Made by a program: the position numbers and the translations under genes
Part shown: piece by piece, positions 42,397 through 51,225 of the stretch
How the letters are laid out: each line of letters begins with the position of its first letter
Numbering within the stretch: position 1 is the first letter of the stretch
Assembly (NCBI GenBank): GCA_020846975.1
Contig: JADLCX010000058.1
Location: forward strand, 248,001 to 312,000
Reading direction: 5' to 3'
Source: Phycisphaerales bacterium
GTDB lineage: Bacteria; Planctomycetota; Phycisphaerae; Phycisphaerales; UBA1924
Length of the DNA: 64,000 nucleotides
The notes under the pieces: model-generated
Seen by the model: the letters and a program-made list of their open reading frames with translations, nothing else
Told to the model about the DNA's origin: nothing
Database searches by the model: none

Positions 42397-43296
42397 TTAC
42401 TTCATGAACTCTTCCGCCCGCTTCTTCGGCGCGGCGGCCGGCGCGGGGGCGGCCGGTGTCGTGTCCATCGCCGGGGCCGGGCTGTAGGCCGCGCGGTTCA
42501 TCGCCTTCATCAGGTAGACCTCGACGCGGCGGTTCTGCGCCGCCTTGCCATCCGCGCCGTTGGCCACGATCGGGTCGAACTCGCCCCGGCCGGCCACCTC
42601 GAACCGGTTCGCCGCGACGCCCATGTTCACAAGTTCTTTACGGACGCTGATCGCCCGGTGCGCGGACAGGTGCATGTTGGTCGGGTGCTGCGCCTTGGCC
42701 CGCACCACCGGCTGCGCGTCGGTGTGGCCGAGGATCTTGATGTCATACGCCGACGCCGCGTTGTTGAGGATCTCCGCGAGTTGCTGCAGCGTCGCCACCG
42801 CCGGAGCCTTGACCGCGTCCGAGCCCGAATCGAACGTGAAGTCGCTCTTGAACCGCAGCATGCCCAGTTCCGGGATGTACTCGATCAGGTCCGGGTGCTG
42901 GGCCGCGAGCTGCGCCAACGCCGAGTCCGTCGCCTGGTCGAGGCTGCCGAACTTCATGTTGTTGAAGCGGTTGAGCAGCTCCTGGTACTTCTCATCCATC
43001 CCGCCGGCGCCGTTGCGCATGTCGCCCAGGACCATCTGCAGCTCGCTGATGGCCTTGTCGCGCGCCGCGAGGGCGGCCTGCAGCTGCTGGTTGGTGCTCT
43101 GCAGCGACTCGTTCTCCGCGACCAGCGCGGTCACGCGCTCCTGCAGGGCCCGGTTGGCCTCGACGAGGTTGTTGCCCCCCGCGTTGCACCCGCCCAGCCC
43201 CGAGGCCGCGAGCCCCACAAACGCCATCGCCACCACCACCTTCACCCTCCGAACCAAGCCGCTCCCGCGTGATCGGGTCATCTGGCCGCTATCCAT
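42397..43296 (-). CDS. OmpA/Pal-family peptidoglycan-binding lipoprotein with coiled coil
   Basis: A 299-residue envelope protein. ATG 43296 follows GGGAG by 8 nt. The signal peptide ends in the lipobox LGGC (Cys37). A coiled coil of about 45 residues follows (LVEANRALQERVTALVAENE, then LQSTNQQLQAALAARD). The C-terminal OmpA-like domain has ILGHTDAQPV, AHRAISVRKELVNMGV and NRRVEVYL, with the Asp and Arg that grip diaminopimelate. It should tether the outer membrane or another layer to peptidoglycan. A Pro/Ala-rich tail ends it. Confidence 0.88.
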   Translation of the reverse strand: MDSGQMTRSRGSGLVRRVKVVVAMAFVGLAASGLGGCNAGGNNLVEANRALQERVTALVAENESLQSTNQQLQAALAARDKAISELQMVLGDMRNGAGGMDEKYQELLNRFNNMKFGSLDQATDSALAQLAAQHPDLIEYIPELGMLRFKSDFTFDSGSDAVKAPAVATLQQLAEILNNAASAYDIKILGHTDAQPVVRAKAQHPTNMHLSAHRAISVRKELVNMGVAANRFEVAGRGEFDPIVANGADGKAAQNRRVEVYLMKAMNRAAYSPAPAMDTTPAAPAPAAAPKKRAEEFMK

Positions 43297-43478
43297 CTGC
43301 GTACTCCCTTCGTGATGTGTCTTCGGCGGCACTCCGCCACCGGATTGATCGTCAACCTTCCCCGCCGCGGGCGCGGCGGTTTGTTCCGGCAGCATACGCT
43401 CTTTTTCGCAGTCCTGCACGCTGAACACTCTTCTTCCAGCGCCGGAAGCGCCTTTATCGACGACCCCCGACACCGCCC

Positions 43479-44888
43479 ATGAAAGTCGTCGATCCCAGCC
43501 GCGACCCCGCTCGCATCCCTCGTTTCCTGCGTGTCGATGCCGCCGCGATCGTGGATGGCGCGGGGTTCTTCGCTTCTCCGGGCTCGATCCTCCTCGAACT
43601 GTTGACAGCAACCGACAGGCAGCCCGAACCGGGGCGCGACTGGCACACCCGCACCCTCGCCGTCGGCCCGACCAGCCACGTCCTCGACCATGAAGCCAAC
43701 CGCGCCAGAACCCTGCGAGTCATCGCGCGCCCGGAATGCACCTTGATACCGGGCCTCGTCAACGCCCACACCCACCTCGACCTGACCCACATCGGCCCGC
43801 GCCCCCACGATCCTGCCGAGGGGTTCGTCAAATGGGTGGACATGGTGCGGGCCGTGCGGCACACCGAGGACGAACCCATCGCCGCCTCCGTGCGGCGGGG
43901 GATCGAACTTTCCATCGCCGCGGGAACGGTGGCGATCGGGGATATCGCCGGCGCGCCAAAGGCCCGCTCGAGCCTTGTGCCCTGGCGGACCCTGCGAGAG
44001 ATGGGTGGGCGCGGCGTCTCGTTCCTGGAGTTCTTCTCGATCGGAAAGAACCGACTCGGCACGCTCGAATGGGTGCAGAAGCAGTTGCACGATGCGGGGG
44101 CGGAACGAGCCGGGCCCGGACCAGCCCTGGGACTCCAGCCCCACGCCCCAAACACCGTCGCGCTCAGTTCGTACCGCCGAGCCATCGAGATGGCAGCCGC
44201 GGTCCCGGGAGTGGGCTTGCCCCTCTGCACGCACCTGGCCGAATCACCGGAGGAGCGCCGCTTCATCGCCGAAGCCGCCGGGCCGCAGCGTGATCTGCTC
44301 GAACGGTTCGGCCTCTGGACCGATGACATCCTCGACGAGATCGGTCGCGGCCGCCATCCGGTCGCCCACCTCGCCCGTGTCCTGGCCGAATCCGCCGAGC
44401 GCACCGCCCGGCCCATGCTCGTGGCGCACGTCAACGATGCCGACGATGCGGCGATCGAAACCCTGGCCCGCACCCGAACAACGGTCGTCTACTGCCCCCA
44501 CGCCTCCGATTACTTCGCCGCCGCGACGCACTTCGGCCCGCACCGCTACCGCGACATGCTCGCCGCCGGGGTGCCCGTCGCGCTCGGAACCGACTCGATC
44601 ATCAACCTTCCGCCCGATTCAACCAACCCCGCCATCGGCATCAGCATCCTCCGTGAAATGCGCCTCCTCCACCAGCGCGACAATACCGATCCCACGACGC
44701 TCCTTCGCATGGCCACACACAACGGTGCGACCGCTCTGGGCTTGGAGCGCCGAGCGTTCCACTTCGGAACCGACCATCCCACCGCCGGCCTCCTGGCCGT
44801 CCGCGGCCCTTCCTTCGTCGCCGGATCAACCCCTCCCGAACTATTGCTGTACGATAATCATTCCGGCGTGGCAGTAATGGCCGCATGA
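43479..44888 (+). CDS. amidohydrolase-family deaminase (aminodeoxyfutalosine deaminase candidate)
   Basis: A 469-residue metal-dependent hydrolase. The first metal motif is PGLVNAHTHLDLTHI, followed by LQPHAPNTV, LPLCTHLAESPEE, a middle His in MLVAHVNDAD and VVYCPHASDYF, and the metal Asp in VALGTDSIINLPP. The overall look is that of the cytosine deaminase/TRZ-ATZ group. The GFVKWVDMVR segment after the first motif recalls aminodeoxyfutalosine deaminases of menaquinone synthesis, but no mqn genes are nearby, so this is only a candidate. It is divergent from the OmpA-like gene, with 182 bp between starts. Confidence 0.78.
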   Translation: MKVVDPSRDPARIPRFLRVDAAAIVDGAGFFASPGSILLELLTATDRQPEPGRDWHTRTLAVGPTSHVLDHEANRARTLRVIARPECTLIPGLVNAHTHLDLTHIGPRPHDPAEGFVKWVDMVRAVRHTEDEPIAASVRRGIELSIAAGTVAIGDIAGAPKARSSLVPWRTLREMGGRGVSFLEFFSIGKNRLGTLEWVQKQLHDAGAERAGPGPALGLQPHAPNTVALSSYRRAIEMAAAVPGVGLPLCTHLAESPEERRFIAEAAGPQRDLLERFGLWTDDILDEIGRGRHPVAHLARVLAESAERTARPMLVAHVNDADDAAIETLARTRTTVVYCPHASDYFAAATHFGPHRYRDMLAAGVPVALGTDSIINLPPDSTNPAIGISILREMRLLHQRDNTDPTTLLRMATHNGATALGLERRAFHFGTDHPTAGLLAVRGPSFVAGSTPPELLLYDNHSGVAVMAA

Positions 44889-44963
44889 GGGTGGCTCCAG
44901 CGTTCTACAATTGACATCCCCGTAGTTGGCGGTCGCGCAAAGGTTCCGCGCGGAACATCGAAC

Positions 44964-47591
44964 ATGAGCCAGAAATGGATTCGGAGCAAGGCCTGGGACG
45001 ATCGACACCTGACCGGGGCGCTGCTGCCCGTCAAGTTCCTGGCGCGCCTGTTCTCGTCGGTCTACTTCGGTGTCGGGCTGCTGGTGCTGGTGGCCTGCTA
45101 CGGGATTCTCGCGTCGGTGCCGATCGGCCTGATCGCGCTGGCGCCGACCTGGCTGGTCTACGCGCTCTCGCTGGTTGTCACGGTCGTGGTGCTCGCGGGC
45201 GTGCCGGTCTGGTTCGGTGCGAAACTCCTGCCTCGGGGCGTGACGAGGTTTGTGATCGGGCTGCTCGCCGGGCTCGCGCTGGCGGTCGGCGCGGTGATGA
45301 TCTGGCGCGCGACGGTCTGGCCGGCGCTGCGCTTCGATCCGGTGACGGGCTCGGGGTTCCGAGTGTTCGGCGAGTTCGTCGATGCGAACAAGGCGACGCA
45401 GTTCCGGCGCCTGTCGATGATGGAGATGTCGGAACTGGAGTTCTACTCGTGGTGGCCGCTGCGGGTCATCCTGATCCTGTTCGTCGCGAACATGGTGTTC
45501 GCGACTCTGCGCCGGATCGAGTTCGGCCTTCCGTACATCGGCGTCATCACGGTGCACTCGGGGATCGTGACGATCGCGCTGGGGAGCGTGTATTACGCCG
45601 CGAAGAAGCAGGAGGGGGACGTCTTCCTGACCGCGGGCGCGATGGGCGCCGACGGCGCTCCGGGCGAGCGGCCCGGCGTGCCCGAGACGGGATTCTACGA
45701 CAACACGCGGACCGCGCTCTGGGTGCAGCAGCCCGGCAAGTCGGCGGAGGTGGGTTGGCAGATGCGGCCGCTCCGCGGCGTTCCGCGGTACCACGACTAC
45801 AACCTTAACGTGCTCGGGGTGAAGTCGCTCCCGCCGATCATGTCGAGCGTGCTCGGGGCGGACGGCGGTGCGCTCTCGATCGAGGCCGCGCCGGCGCACG
45901 GCGGGCCGAGCGCGGTGGACGACGACATCGCGTTCCGGGTCGTCGGCTACACGCCGTTCGCGGAACTGGTGACGAGGATGCTGCGCGTCGGCGAGATCGA
46001 TGCGGCGCAGATCGGCTCGCCGACGCCGATGTCGGTGCGCACGGTCGAGGCGTACCTGCGGCTGCCGGCGATCGCGGGCGAGCCGGAGACGGGCGACCCT
46101 TCGCGGCCGCGGAAGGTGTGGAAGTTGATGCCCGAGTCGCCGGCGCGGCGCGTGGATGTGCTGAGCGTGGAGGGGCAGGCTCTGCTGGGTGTCGAGTACA
46201 CCCGGAGCATGAGCGACCGGCGGTGGCGTGACCTGGGGGTGCCGCTGCCGCGGGGCGCGCAGCACGCGTTGATCGTGCGTCATCCGGCGAGCGGGCTGGA
46301 GGAGGTGTACCCGGTCCGACGCGGCTCGCGGATCACGGTCGGGGACACGGGGTACTCGTTGACAGTCGAGCAGATCGCCGCGGAGCCGCCGTTTCCGATC
46401 GTTACGCGCGGGTATCAGGGCGCGACCTCGAGCGTCGCGGTGGTGCGGGTGAAGCCGCCGGGCGATGGGAAGGAGTTCGAGCGCTGGGTGTATCACCGGT
46501 TCCCGGAGATCAACCAGGACCTTACGGACGGGGGCATGTCGCGGGGCGGGCCGAACCCCGCGATCGAGATCGCGCTGGTGGATGCGTCGATCATCCAGAT
46601 CTACTTCGACGAATCGACGGTCGAGGGGAAGCCGGTGGTTCGCGCGCTGGTCCGGTTGCCCGGCGGGAGCGCGACGATCACGCCGAGCGTGGCGGTGGGC
46701 GGCGAGGTGACGGTGAGCGAGGGGTTCAGTTTGAAACTGGCGGAGGGGTACGACGACGCGGTGCGCGTGGAGTTTCCGGTGGCGATGCCGGAATCGCAGC
46801 GCGATCCGAAGATGATCGGCAACCACCAGAAGGCGTCGGTCGCGGTCGAGGTGACGGCGACGGTCGGGGGCAAGCCGTGGAAGACGGTTCAGTGGACGCC
46901 GTTCGGGCAGTACCTGGATGTCACGGGCGGGCAGAACACGCGGATGGTGAACCTGCCGGACGGTCGCTCGGTGCGCATCGCGTTCGGGCGCGTGCGGCAC
47001 GAGTTCTGGCCGCCGATGGCGATCGGGCTGGTTGACTTCAAGATGACGCCGTACCCGCACAGCCAGACGCCGCGGGATTACTCGTCGGAGTTGCTGGTGT
47101 CGAGCAGGTGGGGCGGCGAGGTGAGGCAGGAGCGGAGGCGGACGAGCCTGAACGAGCCGCTGCTGGTGCGGACCCCGTTCCAGAGGCGGGACGGACTGCC
47201 GCCGGTGGTGTCGCAGGTTGTGAACGCGATCGGGTGGGTGTTCGACAAGATCGCGCCGAACCAGTACAAGTTCAGCCAGGCGGGATGGGACCAGGAGGGT
47301 TGGACGCAGTCGCAGGCGGCGACGGATCGGGGCGAACTGAAACGGCCGTTCGCGCGGTACACGATCCTGGGGGTGGGCAACAACCCGGGGATCTACATCA
47401 TCGCGGCGGGGGCGGTGATGATGTGCGTGGGGATTCCGTGGGCGTTCTACATCAAGCCGCTGATGATGCAGCGGCGGAAGCGGAAGATCCAGAGGCAGCT
47501 GGCGGAGGGGACGTACGTGCGGCCGGGGCGCGCGAAGGAGAACGGGAAGGTGGTTGAGCAGGAGAGACCAACGATGGGGGTTGAAGCATGA
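44964..47591 (+). CDS. resB: cytochrome c biogenesis protein ResB-like
   Basis: An 875-residue membrane protein of the ResB/Ccs1 family, part of System II, which carries haem across the membrane and joins it to apocytochrome c. N-terminal helices (VYFGVGLLVLVACYGILAS, LVYALSLVVTVVVLAG) are followed by LPYIGVITVHSGIVTIALG, a hallmark of the family, then a very long periplasmic domain and a last helix (IIAAGAVMMCVGIPWAFYI). It is longer than the usual 450-650 residues. CcsA follows 100 bp downstream, as expected for the pair. Confidence 0.85.
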   Translation: MSQKWIRSKAWDDRHLTGALLPVKFLARLFSSVYFGVGLLVLVACYGILASVPIGLIALAPTWLVYALSLVVTVVVLAGVPVWFGAKLLPRGVTRFVIGLLAGLALAVGAVMIWRATVWPALRFDPVTGSGFRVFGEFVDANKATQFRRLSMMEMSELEFYSWWPLRVILILFVANMVFATLRRIEFGLPYIGVITVHSGIVTIALGSVYYAAKKQEGDVFLTAGAMGADGAPGERPGVPETGFYDNTRTALWVQQPGKSAEVGWQMRPLRGVPRYHDYNLNVLGVKSLPPIMSSVLGADGGALSIEAAPAHGGPSAVDDDIAFRVVGYTPFAELVTRMLRVGEIDAAQIGSPTPMSVRTVEAYLRLPAIAGEPETGDPSRPRKVWKLMPESPARRVDVLSVEGQALLGVEYTRSMSDRRWRDLGVPLPRGAQHALIVRHPASGLEEVYPVRRGSRITVGDTGYSLTVEQIAAEPPFPIVTRGYQGATSSVAVVRVKPPGDGKEFERWVYHRFPEINQDLTDGGMSRGGPNPAIEIALVDASIIQIYFDESTVEGKPVVRALVRLPGGSATITPSVAVGGEVTVSEGFSLKLAEGYDDAVRVEFPVAMPESQRDPKMIGNHQKASVAVEVTATVGGKPWKTVQWTPFGQYLDVTGGQNTRMVNLPDGRSVRIAFGRVRHEFWPPMAIGLVDFKMTPYPHSQTPRDYSSELLVSSRWGGEVRQERRRTSLNEPLLVRTPFQRRDGLPPVVSQVVNAIGWVFDKIAPNQYKFSQAGWDQEGWTQSQAATDRGELKRPFARYTILGVGNNPGIYIIAAGAVMMCVGIPWAFYIKPLMMQRRKRKIQRQLAEGTYVRPGRAKENGKVVEQERPTMGVEA

Positions 47592-47691
47592 GAACGACCA
47601 GAGCCGAAGCGGGGCGAGCGCGATCGCTGTCCGAGGCATCTTCGACTTCCTCGCGGGGTGCTTTGCCGGGTGTGCGTAAAGGAGCAAGACC

Positions 47692-49704
47692 ATGCTGACC
47701 GCTCCGTCCAGATTTGTCGGCGGTACAACGTTGCTGTGGGGTCTTCGCGGTTGGCGAGGGTTTCGGCGCGCGTGGGCGCTTCTGTCGCCCGCTCCGCGGG
47801 CTTGCGGGTGGGTGGGGCTGCTTACCGGGCACTTGCGTGCCGGGCCAGCGACGTTCGCCCGCTCCGCGGGCTTGGAGCACGCGCCCGGTGGCTTTCGCCA
47901 CCGGCTCGCGCGGTTGTGCCGCTGTGCGGCCGCGTGGAACGGCTTGCTCGCGGCGTTGTTGCTGGTGTGTGTCGCGGATCGCGCGCTTGGTCAGACCGCG
48001 CCGGCGGGGAACGAGCACCCGAGGGCGGACACGATCGCGGAGGTGAAGGGGCCGAACCCGTTCGCGGTCGATGGCGGCGAGGTCAAGACGATGGACGCGA
48101 ACGCGAAGGCGGAGTTCGCGGCGGGGTTGAGGCTCGATCCGCTGCGCGACCTGGCGGTGTTTCACGATGGGCGGGTGAAGATCCTGGACACGCTGGCGCG
48201 TGAGACGGTCTCGACGATCACGGGGAAGAAGAAGTACTTTGACTACGTGCTGGTCGAGGGGAAGCAGACCGCGCTGCGGAAGCGGTTCGACCCGATGTTC
48301 ACGCTGATGGACATGATGGTCGATCCGGGGTACTACCGGACGCGGCCGTTGATCGGGGTGGATTACCTGCCGCTGCGCGAGGCGTTTCTGGAGAAGTTGT
48401 TCACGGACAAGGGCGAGATCGAGTGGTGGAAGCGGGACGGGCGGCTGAAGCCGGCGGATGTGGAGCGGACGTGGGAGGCGGTGGTGAACGAGAACGCGCT
48501 CAAGCCGGGGTTCGGACGCGCGCTGGAGAAGGTGGAGTTCGAGGTCCGGCTGGCGGGGAACGCGTGGCGGTCGCTGCTGATGGTCGCGCCGCCGAGCGAG
48601 GCGGAGCCGTGGGCGCACCTGGACACGCTGCCGGCGGAGGCGCCGGCGCGGACGGCCATGAAGGACATGATCATCGCGTGGCGGGGCGCGGATGCGGCGG
48701 GCGTGAATGCCGCCGCGGAGAGGCTGAGCAAGGAACTGCCGAAGATCAACGCGGGGCTGTACCCGACCACGAAGCGATCGATGGAGCGGATGTACAACAG
48801 CGCGAACGCGTTCGAGTGGGGGTTCTGGCTGTACGCGCTCGCGCTGCTGATGCTGCTGCTGGCGTTCGGCACGTCGCGGCGGTGGCTGGCGGTCGGGGGG
48901 ATGGCGCTGCTGTTCGGCGGGCTGGGGCTGCACGCGTTCGGGTTCATAGCGAGGTGCATCATCGCGGAGCGGTTCGCGATCCAGAACCAGTTCGAGTCGA
49001 TGACGGGGCTGAGCCTGTTCGCGGTGACGGTGGGGACGGTGATCATGCTGGCGCGGCGGCAGTGGCTGTTCGGGGCGGCGGCGGCGGGCGTGGGGTTCAT
49101 GGTGCTTGTGACGGCGACGCAGGCGGGGATTCCGGGCATGACGGTGGAGCGGGAGGCTCCGATCCTGAACACGAGCGTGCTGCTGAAGTACCACGTGACG
49201 ACGGTGCTCCTGAGTTACGGGTTGATCGCGCTGGGGTTCATCGTGAGCCTGTTCTATCTCGTGACGCACTACGCGGGCCGGATGAGGACGGGCATCACGG
49301 GCAAGGTCGCGCTCGCGGGCGGTGGTGCGGTCGGGGTGTCGGCCTCGGCGCTCGGGATGGATGAGGGCGCGCATCGGGTTGGGTCAGCACGGGTGCTCGC
49401 CGATCTCGACAAGGCGCAGATGATCATCCTGCAACTGGCGTTCTGGATTCTGGGCGTGGGGATCCTGCTGGGGGCGTGGTGGGCGGATCACTCCTGGGGC
49501 CGGTGGTGGGCGTTTGATCCGAAGGAACTGTGGGCGCTGGTGACGTGGATCGTGTACCTGATCGTGATCCACCTGCGGTTCACGACGGCGGGCGCCAGCC
49601 GCGGGCTGGTGACGGCGTGGCTGAGCGTGGTCGGGTTCTTCGTGATGCTGTGGACGTACTTCGGGGTGAACCTGCTGCTGCCGGGGCTGCACGCGTATGC
49701 GTGA
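47692..49704 (+). CDS. ccsA: cytochrome c biogenesis protein CcsA/ResC-like
   Basis: A 670-residue System II haem lyase partner of ResB. The family's tryptophan-rich haem motif is WGRWWAFDPKE near residue 600, flanked by eight or so helices with conserved His residues. A periplasmic domain of about 250 residues precedes them. AAGGAG lies before ATG 47692. The first ~75 codons are odd: they carry palindromes (47786-47904) and end many codons in T. A TTG at 47914 would begin a clean signal peptide (AAAWNGLLAALLLVCVADRALG). Confidence 0.87.
   Translation: MLTAPSRFVGGTTLLWGLRGWRGFRRAWALLSPAPRACGWVGLLTGHLRAGPATFARSAGLEHAPGGFRHRLARLCRCAAAWNGLLAALLLVCVADRALGQTAPAGNEHPRADTIAEVKGPNPFAVDGGEVKTMDANAKAEFAAGLRLDPLRDLAVFHDGRVKILDTLARETVSTITGKKKYFDYVLVEGKQTALRKRFDPMFTLMDMMVDPGYYRTRPLIGVDYLPLREAFLEKLFTDKGEIEWWKRDGRLKPADVERTWEAVVNENALKPGFGRALEKVEFEVRLAGNAWRSLLMVAPPSEAEPWAHLDTLPAEAPARTAMKDMIIAWRGADAAGVNAAAERLSKELPKINAGLYPTTKRSMERMYNSANAFEWGFWLYALALLMLLLAFGTSRRWLAVGGMALLFGGLGLHAFGFIARCIIAERFAIQNQFESMTGLSLFAVTVGTVIMLARRQWLFGAAAAGVGFMVLVTATQAGIPGMTVEREAPILNTSVLLKYHVTTVLLSYGLIALGFIVSLFYLVTHYAGRMRTGITGKVALAGGGAVGVSASALGMDEGAHRVGSARVLADLDKAQMIILQLAFWILGVGILLGAWWADHSWGRWWAFDPKELWALVTWIVYLIVIHLRFTTAGASRGLVTAWLSVVGFFVMLWTYFGVNLLLPGLHAYA
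47786..47904. repeat. REP-like palindromes inside the 5' end of ccsA
   Basis: CGCCCGCTCCGCGGGCTTG occurs twice (47786-47804 and 47856-47874), exactly 70 bp apart. Between them is a weaker palindrome (47825-47844), and after them an 8-bp perfect hairpin (47885-47892 with 47897-47904). Confidence 0.75.
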
Positions 49705-49715
49705 TGGCTTCAAGG

Positions 49716-49790
49716 CGGAACACAGAGGCACGGAGAAGGCACAGAGGGCACGGAGAAAGGCAAAGACGGAACTCAGAGAAATGGGAGAGG
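49716..49790. repeat. GA-rich dispersed repeat copy and polypurine tract
   Basis: Units such as CACAGAGGCACGGAGAAGG run from 49716 and grade into a purine-rich stretch to about 49875. The family matches 31118-31281 in opposite orientation. It explains the basic, repetitive N-terminal extension that would otherwise precede the glycosylase. Confidence 0.65.
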
Positions 49791-49933
49791 GGGAGTTGAT
49801 GGGAGGAAAGGCAAAGACAGAGGTTGAGATAGGGACAAAGACAAAGGCAAGAACAAAGGCTGAGTTGGTGCGCCGCGGAGAAAATGAAAACGAGATTCAT
49901 GCGAAGTTGTCAGGGGCGAGTCTCGGAACACGG

Positions 49934-50596
49934 ATGGGGCACGAGTTCTTTTCGGTTGATGCTCGGACGCTGGCGCGAGGGTTGATTGGGAAGGTGTTGT
50001 TGCGGCGGCTTGAAGGTGGGGGGGTTGCGGCGGGGCGGATTGTGGAGACTGAGGCGTATCTGGGGGTGCGGGACCGGGCGGCGCACGTGTTTGGCGGGAG
50101 GCGGACAGCGCGGAACGAGTCGATGTATGGTCCCCCGGGCACGGCGTACGTGTACTTCACGTATGGGATGCACCACTGCTTCAATATCGTGTGCGGCGAG
50201 GAGGGCGAGCCGACGGCGGCGCTGGTGCGTGCGCTGGAGCCGCTGGCCGGGCTCGGGCGGATGCGGGCGCTGCGGATGACCGGGCGGGGCGGGACCGGTG
50301 AGATCGCCGATCGGGACCTGTGTCGGGGCCCGGGGCGGCTGTGCCGGGCGATGTCGATCGACCTTTCGCTGAACGGGATCGACCTGACGAGGGACGGGCG
50401 GTTGTGGGTGTGCGAGGGCGCGGAGATGGGAAAGCCGGGGAAGATGCGCATCGTGCGTACGGCGCGGATCGGCGTGGATTACGCGGACGCGTGGGCGAAG
50501 CGGCCGCTGCGGTTTCTAATCGATGGTCATCCATGCGTGAGTGCGCCCCTGAGATCAACGAAGAGTCCGGGAACACGATCGAGAAGAAATGGGTGA
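49934..50596 (+). CDS. DNA-3-methyladenine glycosylase (AAG/MPG family)
   Basis: A 220-residue base-excision repair enzyme that removes alkylated purines. Family marks are LARGLIGKVLLRR, the catalytic Glu in IVETEAYLG with DRAAHVFGG, and YGPPGTAYVYFTYGMHHCFNIV. The start at MGHEFFSVDA matches the family; an in-frame extension back to 49697 would run through repeat DNA and is rejected. The final ~25 residues (after RFLIDGHPCVS) exceed the family's usual end and may be unstructured. It follows ccsA on the same strand. Confidence 0.88.
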   Translation: MGHEFFSVDARTLARGLIGKVLLRRLEGGGVAAGRIVETEAYLGVRDRAAHVFGGRRTARNESMYGPPGTAYVYFTYGMHHCFNIVCGEEGEPTAALVRALEPLAGLGRMRALRMTGRGGTGEIADRDLCRGPGRLCRAMSIDLSLNGIDLTRDGRLWVCEGAEMGKPGKMRIVRTARIGVDYADAWAKRPLRFLIDGHPCVSAPLRSTKSPGTRSRRNG

Positions 50597-50720
50597 AGGG
50601 CCCCTTTTCCGCGGCTTGGTGCGGCGTAGAGTTTCGTTCCCCCAGCGCGGCCGAGTCGCCCGGTCGGTCGCGGTCGTTGGAGCAAGGACGCTTCGGGCGT
50701 TTGTTGAGGAGTGGTCGTTC

Positions 50721-51143
50721 GTGAAAAGCACCGAGATCGACTGGGCGCGGGTACGGCGGCGCGCGGCGGAACTTTCCGATGAGGCGTTCGACTTTGTCCG
50801 CGACGGGTTGAAGCACACGGTGTCGATGCTTCAAGCGGCGGAGGTGCGTGTGGGGGACGCCGCGGCGAACGGCGGCGCGCGGGCGTGCGGGACGGGCAAG
50901 CGGCACGTGACGGGGCGGGAACTGTGCGAGGGGCTGCGCGACCTGGCCGGGCAGCGGTGGGGGATGCTGGCGGGGACGGTGCTGCGGAGGTGGGGGATCG
51001 AGCGGACCGAGGACTTCGGGACGATCGTGTACGCGATGATCGATCGGCGGGAGTTGAAGGCCAGCGAGACCGACTCGCCGGCGGACTTCAAGGATGTGTA
51101 CGAGTTCGCGGGGGCGTTTGGGGGGGTGGCGTTCCGGGCGTGA
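50721..51143 (+). CDS. Minf_1886-family protein
   Basis: A 140-residue protein matching the pattern of the Minf_1886 family (unknown function, common in Planctomycetes and Verrucomicrobia). It shows SDEAFDFVRDGLKHTV near the start, HVTGRELCEGLRDLAGQRWG, and LRRWGIERTEDFGTIVYAMID with the DFKDVYEF end. The GTG start follows GAGGAG by 9 nt. It is soluble. A loop with Gly/Ala/Cys repeats (about residues 45-60) is longer than I expect for the family. Confidence 0.75.
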   Translation: MKSTEIDWARVRRRAAELSDEAFDFVRDGLKHTVSMLQAAEVRVGDAAANGGARACGTGKRHVTGRELCEGLRDLAGQRWGMLAGTVLRRWGIERTEDFGTIVYAMIDRRELKASETDSPADFKDVYEFAGAFGGVAFRA

Positions 51144-51213
51144 GGCGGTCACGGCTGAGGGCCGCGAACAGAGCGGCGCCCGCCTCGCCGAGGCGGGGTA
51201 GCCGGAAATCGGA

Positions 51214-51219
51214 TAGGGT
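51214..51219 (+). promoter_or_regulatory. -10-like hexamer 6 nt before a start codon
   Basis: TAGGGT, 6 nt before the ATG of the AI-2E-family gene. Confidence 0.35.
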
Positions 51220-51225
51220 GTAGGG

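Noticed and set aside
47588..47698. 36-codon frame bridging resB and ccsA, overlapping both by ATGA-type junctions
   Set aside because: Only about half of its third positions are G or C, and it has no recognisable sequence. The overlaps are probably chance.
49697..49933. In-frame N-terminal extension of the 3-methyladenine glycosylase
   Set aside because: It is encoded by dispersed GA-rich repeat DNA and has no counterpart in the family. The start at 49934 fits the family.
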